Below, in pieces: positions 15,078 through 17,161 of a stretch of 17,161 nt of DNA. Positions within the stretch are counted from its first letter, which is position 1. Each line of letters begins with the position of its first letter. This DNA comes from JBEKDJ01 sp050014415. GTDB taxonomy: Bacteria > Desulfobacterota > BSN033 > UBA1163. The notes below the pieces were generated by a model, which saw nothing but the letters and a program-made list of their open reading frames with translations, was not told the DNA's origin and made no database searches. The stretch lies in assembly GCA_050014415.1 (NCBI GenBank), contig JBEKDJ010000084.1, positions 1-17,161 of the forward strand. Direction: 5' to 3'. A program made the position numbers and the translations under genes.

Positions 15078-16385
15078 TTAGTGTTGGGCAAACAATCCCT
15101 GAACTTTGGACGCCGCGGCATTGGCATGTGCCACTGTATCTGCAATATCTTTTGGCCCTTGAGCACAGCCCGCAATATAGATTCCTTCTTTAGTGGTCTC
15201 AACCGGCCTGAGCTTCCTCTCGACCTCTGTCATAAAACCATATTCATCTGCACTGATTCCCAGTTTGCTGGCTAAGTCCTTCGCATCTTTCTGGGGAATC
15301 ATTGCCGTAGCCAGAACAACCATGTCCGCATTGACCTCCACTTTTTTCCCTGTCAACGTGTCCACACCCCAGACGGCAATCCTTTCACCGTCCCGAAAGA
15401 TCCGAGATACTCTTCCCCTCAAATAGAGGATCCCATCTTCTTCCATCCCCTGCTGGATAAACTCCTCATATCCTTTCCCGGTTGAGCGGATATCCATATA
15501 GAAGATATAGGCCTGCCCATCATGGACTTTGTGTTTATAGAGCCGGGCATGCTTCGCCGTATACATACAGCAGGCTCGGGAGCAGTAGGGCATGTAGCGT
15601 TCAGGATCTCTTGACCCAGTGCACTGAATGAAGACCACTTCCTTCGGGATTTTCCCGTCCGAAGGCCTCCGAATCTCACCCGTGGTCGGTCCTGATGCTG
15701 AATTGAGCCTTTCAAAGGCGAGGCCATCGATCACATCAGGAACCTCTCCGTACCCATACTCCCCGAATCTCTCTTTGGGGATTAAATCAAAGCCCACAGC
15801 CGTAATGATGGCACCAACCCTTTCTTCCACATAACGATCCTTCTGTTCGTAATCAATCGCTCCAACCGGGCAGACCTTTTCGCAGACCCGGCATTTTCCT
15901 TCCCGGAAGTAACGGCAAGTGGAAGGGTTGATCACAGGCTTATTTGGAACAGCCTGGGGCGATAAGGTATAGATGGCTTTGCCCAATCCCATGCCCCGAT
16001 CAAACTCGGACGGGGTCTTCGAAGGACACTTCTCCTGACAAAGGCCGCAGCCCGTACATTTTTCCCAGTCAACATATGCAGCCTTCCTCCGAATTCTCAC
16101 GGTGAAGTCTCCGGCTTTTCCTTTTACCTCGTCCACTTCGGAGTAAGTCAGGAGTTTGACTCGAGGGTGCTGACCTGTCTCCACCGTCTTCGGAGTCAAT
16201 GTGCACTGGGCACAGTCGAGGGTTGGAAAGGTTTCAGAGAGCTGAAGCATCCGGCCTCCGATGGAGGGAAGCTTCTCTACAAGAACGACTTCATACCCTC
16301 CATTGCCCAGATCAATGGATGCAGAGATCCCTGCAATGCCTCCACCGATCACCATGGCTCTTTTTACAAATCCGTTATCTCCCAT
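15078..16385 (-). CDS. hdrA: Short HdrA-like flavoprotein (core only)
   Basis: This 435-residue HdrA has the FAD motif VIGGGIAG (12-19), LDCAQC (C58, C61), inserted ferredoxin cysteines C110/113/116/120 and C157/165/168/172, and C255-x12-C268-x3-C272-C273. It lacks both the N-terminal HdrA domain and the C-terminal two-cluster ferredoxin. Along the shared core it is strikingly similar to the 649-residue HdrA next door (for example RYMPYCSR, YIFYMDIRS, GRVSR, VDTLTGK are common to both), so the two are close paralogues from a tandem duplication. In size and domain content it recalls QmoA of sulfate reducers, but the local similarity to the neighbour is stronger evidence. Its ATG lies 2 bases after the TAG of the upstream hdrB, so the two are co-translated. 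Confidence 0.92.
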   Translation of the reverse strand: MGDNGFVKRAMVIGGGIAGISASIDLGNGGYEVVLVEKLPSIGGRMLQLSETFPTLDCAQCTLTPKTVETGQHPRVKLLTYSEVDEVKGKAGDFTVRIRRKAAYVDWEKCTGCGLCQEKCPSKTPSEFDRGMGLGKAIYTLSPQAVPNKPVINPSTCRYFREGKCRVCEKVCPVGAIDYEQKDRYVEERVGAIITAVGFDLIPKERFGEYGYGEVPDVIDGLAFERLNSASGPTTGEIRRPSDGKIPKEVVFIQCTGSRDPERYMPYCSRACCMYTAKHARLYKHKVHDGQAYIFYMDIRSTGKGYEEFIQQGMEEDGILYLRGRVSRIFRDGERIAVWGVDTLTGKKVEVNADMVVLATAMIPQKDAKDLASKLGISADEYGFMTEVERKLRPVETTKEGIYIAGCAQGPKDIADTVAHANAAASKVQGLFAQH

Positions 16386-16387
16386 CT

Positions 16388-17161
16388 CTATAGAAGGCCT
16401 TTCTCTTTTAGCAGGGGCAAAGGGTCAACGGCATTCTGCTCAAACCCTAAGGTTTGCCAATCGAGTCCCATGGCAATACCGAGCAGTTGGGTAAAATAGA
16501 GAATAGGAACCGTTTTGAAATCCAGGTATCTTTCGCGAATATCAGATTGTTTATGATCGATATTGAAGGTACACATGGGACAAGTGGACACCACTACCTC
16601 TGCTCCGTTTTTGATAGCAGAGCTAAGGATTTTGTATGCGCATTCTGTGGCCACTTCAGGCGAGCCCACCGATTGGAATGACCCGCAGCATTCGATCTTG
16701 AACGGGAATTCGACAGCCTTCGCACCCAGCGCCTCCAAAAACTCTTCAAAAACCGTAGGTCTCTCCTTATCATCAAACTCCATCTCCTCAACCGGCCGGA
16801 GGAGCATACATCCATAATAAGCCGCCGCCTTCAGCCCTCCCAAGGGTTTTTTCACCTTCTCCTTGAGACCAGAGAAGCCGATGTCCTGCTTCAGGATCTC
16901 TAAGTAGTGAAGGATTCGAAGATCTCCCTGATAATTCTTCTCCATGAAATTGTTAATCTTATCCCTTTTCTCTCCGTCCTTCTGAATCAACCGATTCGTC
17001 CTTTTAATCACATTGAAGCAGATGGCACAGAGGGTCGTAAGGGCCGTGCCTTCCTCTCTCGCATTGGCCAAGATCCTCGAAGGCGGAAGGAGGGCCATGA
17101 GGTTGTCCGTTGCTAAGGGAAAGGTGGCCCCGCAGCAGGTCCAGTTAGAGAGTTCCTTCAA
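16388..17161 (-). CDS. hdrB: Second HdrB-like protein, 5' end outside the window
   Basis: The C-terminal 257 or so residues of a CCG-domain protein are visible; the reading frame is open to the window edge, and the apparent TTG there is not a real start. Visible ligands are the first-domain CCG (C9/C10 of the visible part) with C45 and C48, and the second-domain C118, C158/C159, C194 and C197. The first cysteine of domain 1 (YFPGC region) must lie beyond the edge. Compared with the other HdrB, PCAGC is replaced by LCAIC and ACYYGC by AAYYGC; the latter cysteine is not one of the usual ligands. It is 2 bases from the short hdrA, suggesting that these two form a module separate from the hdrACB set. 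An hdrC may lie further upstream. Confidence 0.9.
   Translation of the reverse strand: MKELSNWTCCGATFPLATDNLMALLPPSRILANAREEGTALTTLCAICFNVIKRTNRLIQKDGEKRDKINNFMEKNYQGDLRILHYLEILKQDIGFSGLKEKVKKPLGGLKAAAYYGCMLLRPVEEMEFDDKERPTVFEEFLEALGAKAVEFPFKIECCGSFQSVGSPEVATECAYKILSSAIKNGAEVVVSTCPMCTFNIDHKQSDIRERYLDFKTVPILYFTQLLGIAMGLDWQTLGFEQNAVDPLPLLKEKGLL

Noticed and set aside
15078..16385. Short HdrA as QmoA of the Qmo complex
   Set aside because: The size fits, but the sequence is closest to the adjacent 649-residue HdrA, and no qmoB, qmoC, apr or sat gene is in the window.
1..17161. CRISPR array, tRNA or rRNA
   Set aside because: No regularly spaced direct repeats and no tRNA- or rRNA-like sequence were seen; the repeats found are palindromic intergenic elements.

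Overview
The window looks like chromosome of a strictly anaerobic bacterium, most probably a Desulfobacterota (former Deltaproteobacteria) or a physiologically similar syntroph or sulfate reducer. This is an inference from the gene families (multiple HdrA/HdrB/HdrC proteins, MvhD, an FrhB/FdhB-like protein, a soluble fumarate-reductase-like pair) and from small palindromic intergenic repeats of a style I associate with such genomes. No marker gene fixes the taxon. All genes I can support lie on the minus strand.

Layout in the direction of transcription, from the right edge leftwards: an hdrB-type gene cut by the window edge (16388-17161); a short hdrA (15078-16385); a full-length hdrA (12855-14804); hdrC (12216-12788); a second hdrB (11226-12071); a giant hdrA-hdrA fusion (8079-11117); mvhD (7529-7951); an FrhB/FdhB-like iron-sulfur protein (6104-7273); a 2Fe-2S/2x4Fe-4S protein of the succinate dehydrogenase/fumarate reductase B type (5107-5847); and a fumarate-reductase-type flavoprotein (3326-4999). 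This is about 14 kb of co-oriented redox genes with no membrane subunit in view. I read it as one soluble, cytoplasmic, flavin-based electron-bifurcating or confurcating system: HdrA flavins as the branching centre, HdrC/HdrB as one branch, MvhD and the FrhB-like protein as electron entry, and the FrdA/FrdB-like pair as the fumarate/succinate-type catalytic end. The combination and the direction of electron flow are inferred.

Left of this block lie an Fpg/Nei-family DNA glycosylase (2270-3178), a roughly 830-base stretch without a convincing gene, a translationally coupled two-gene unit (DUF5674 protein plus a hypothetical protein, 748-1442) behind a good sigma70-type promoter with an overlapping palindrome, another gene-poor stretch, and a HigBA-type toxin-antitoxin locus. 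The toxin reading frame of that locus carries an in-frame ochre codon, and the antitoxin gene runs off the left edge.

The redox genes are separated by unusually long gaps (66-273 bases), except for the first pair, which is 2 bases apart. Most of these gaps carry repetitive DNA: a TTTGACATTTGG-type repeat family in three gaps, a 145-base MITE-like element with 14-base terminal inverted repeats, a deeply nested palindrome, and two back-to-back perfect palindromes. No CRISPR array, tRNA, rRNA or transposase gene was seen.
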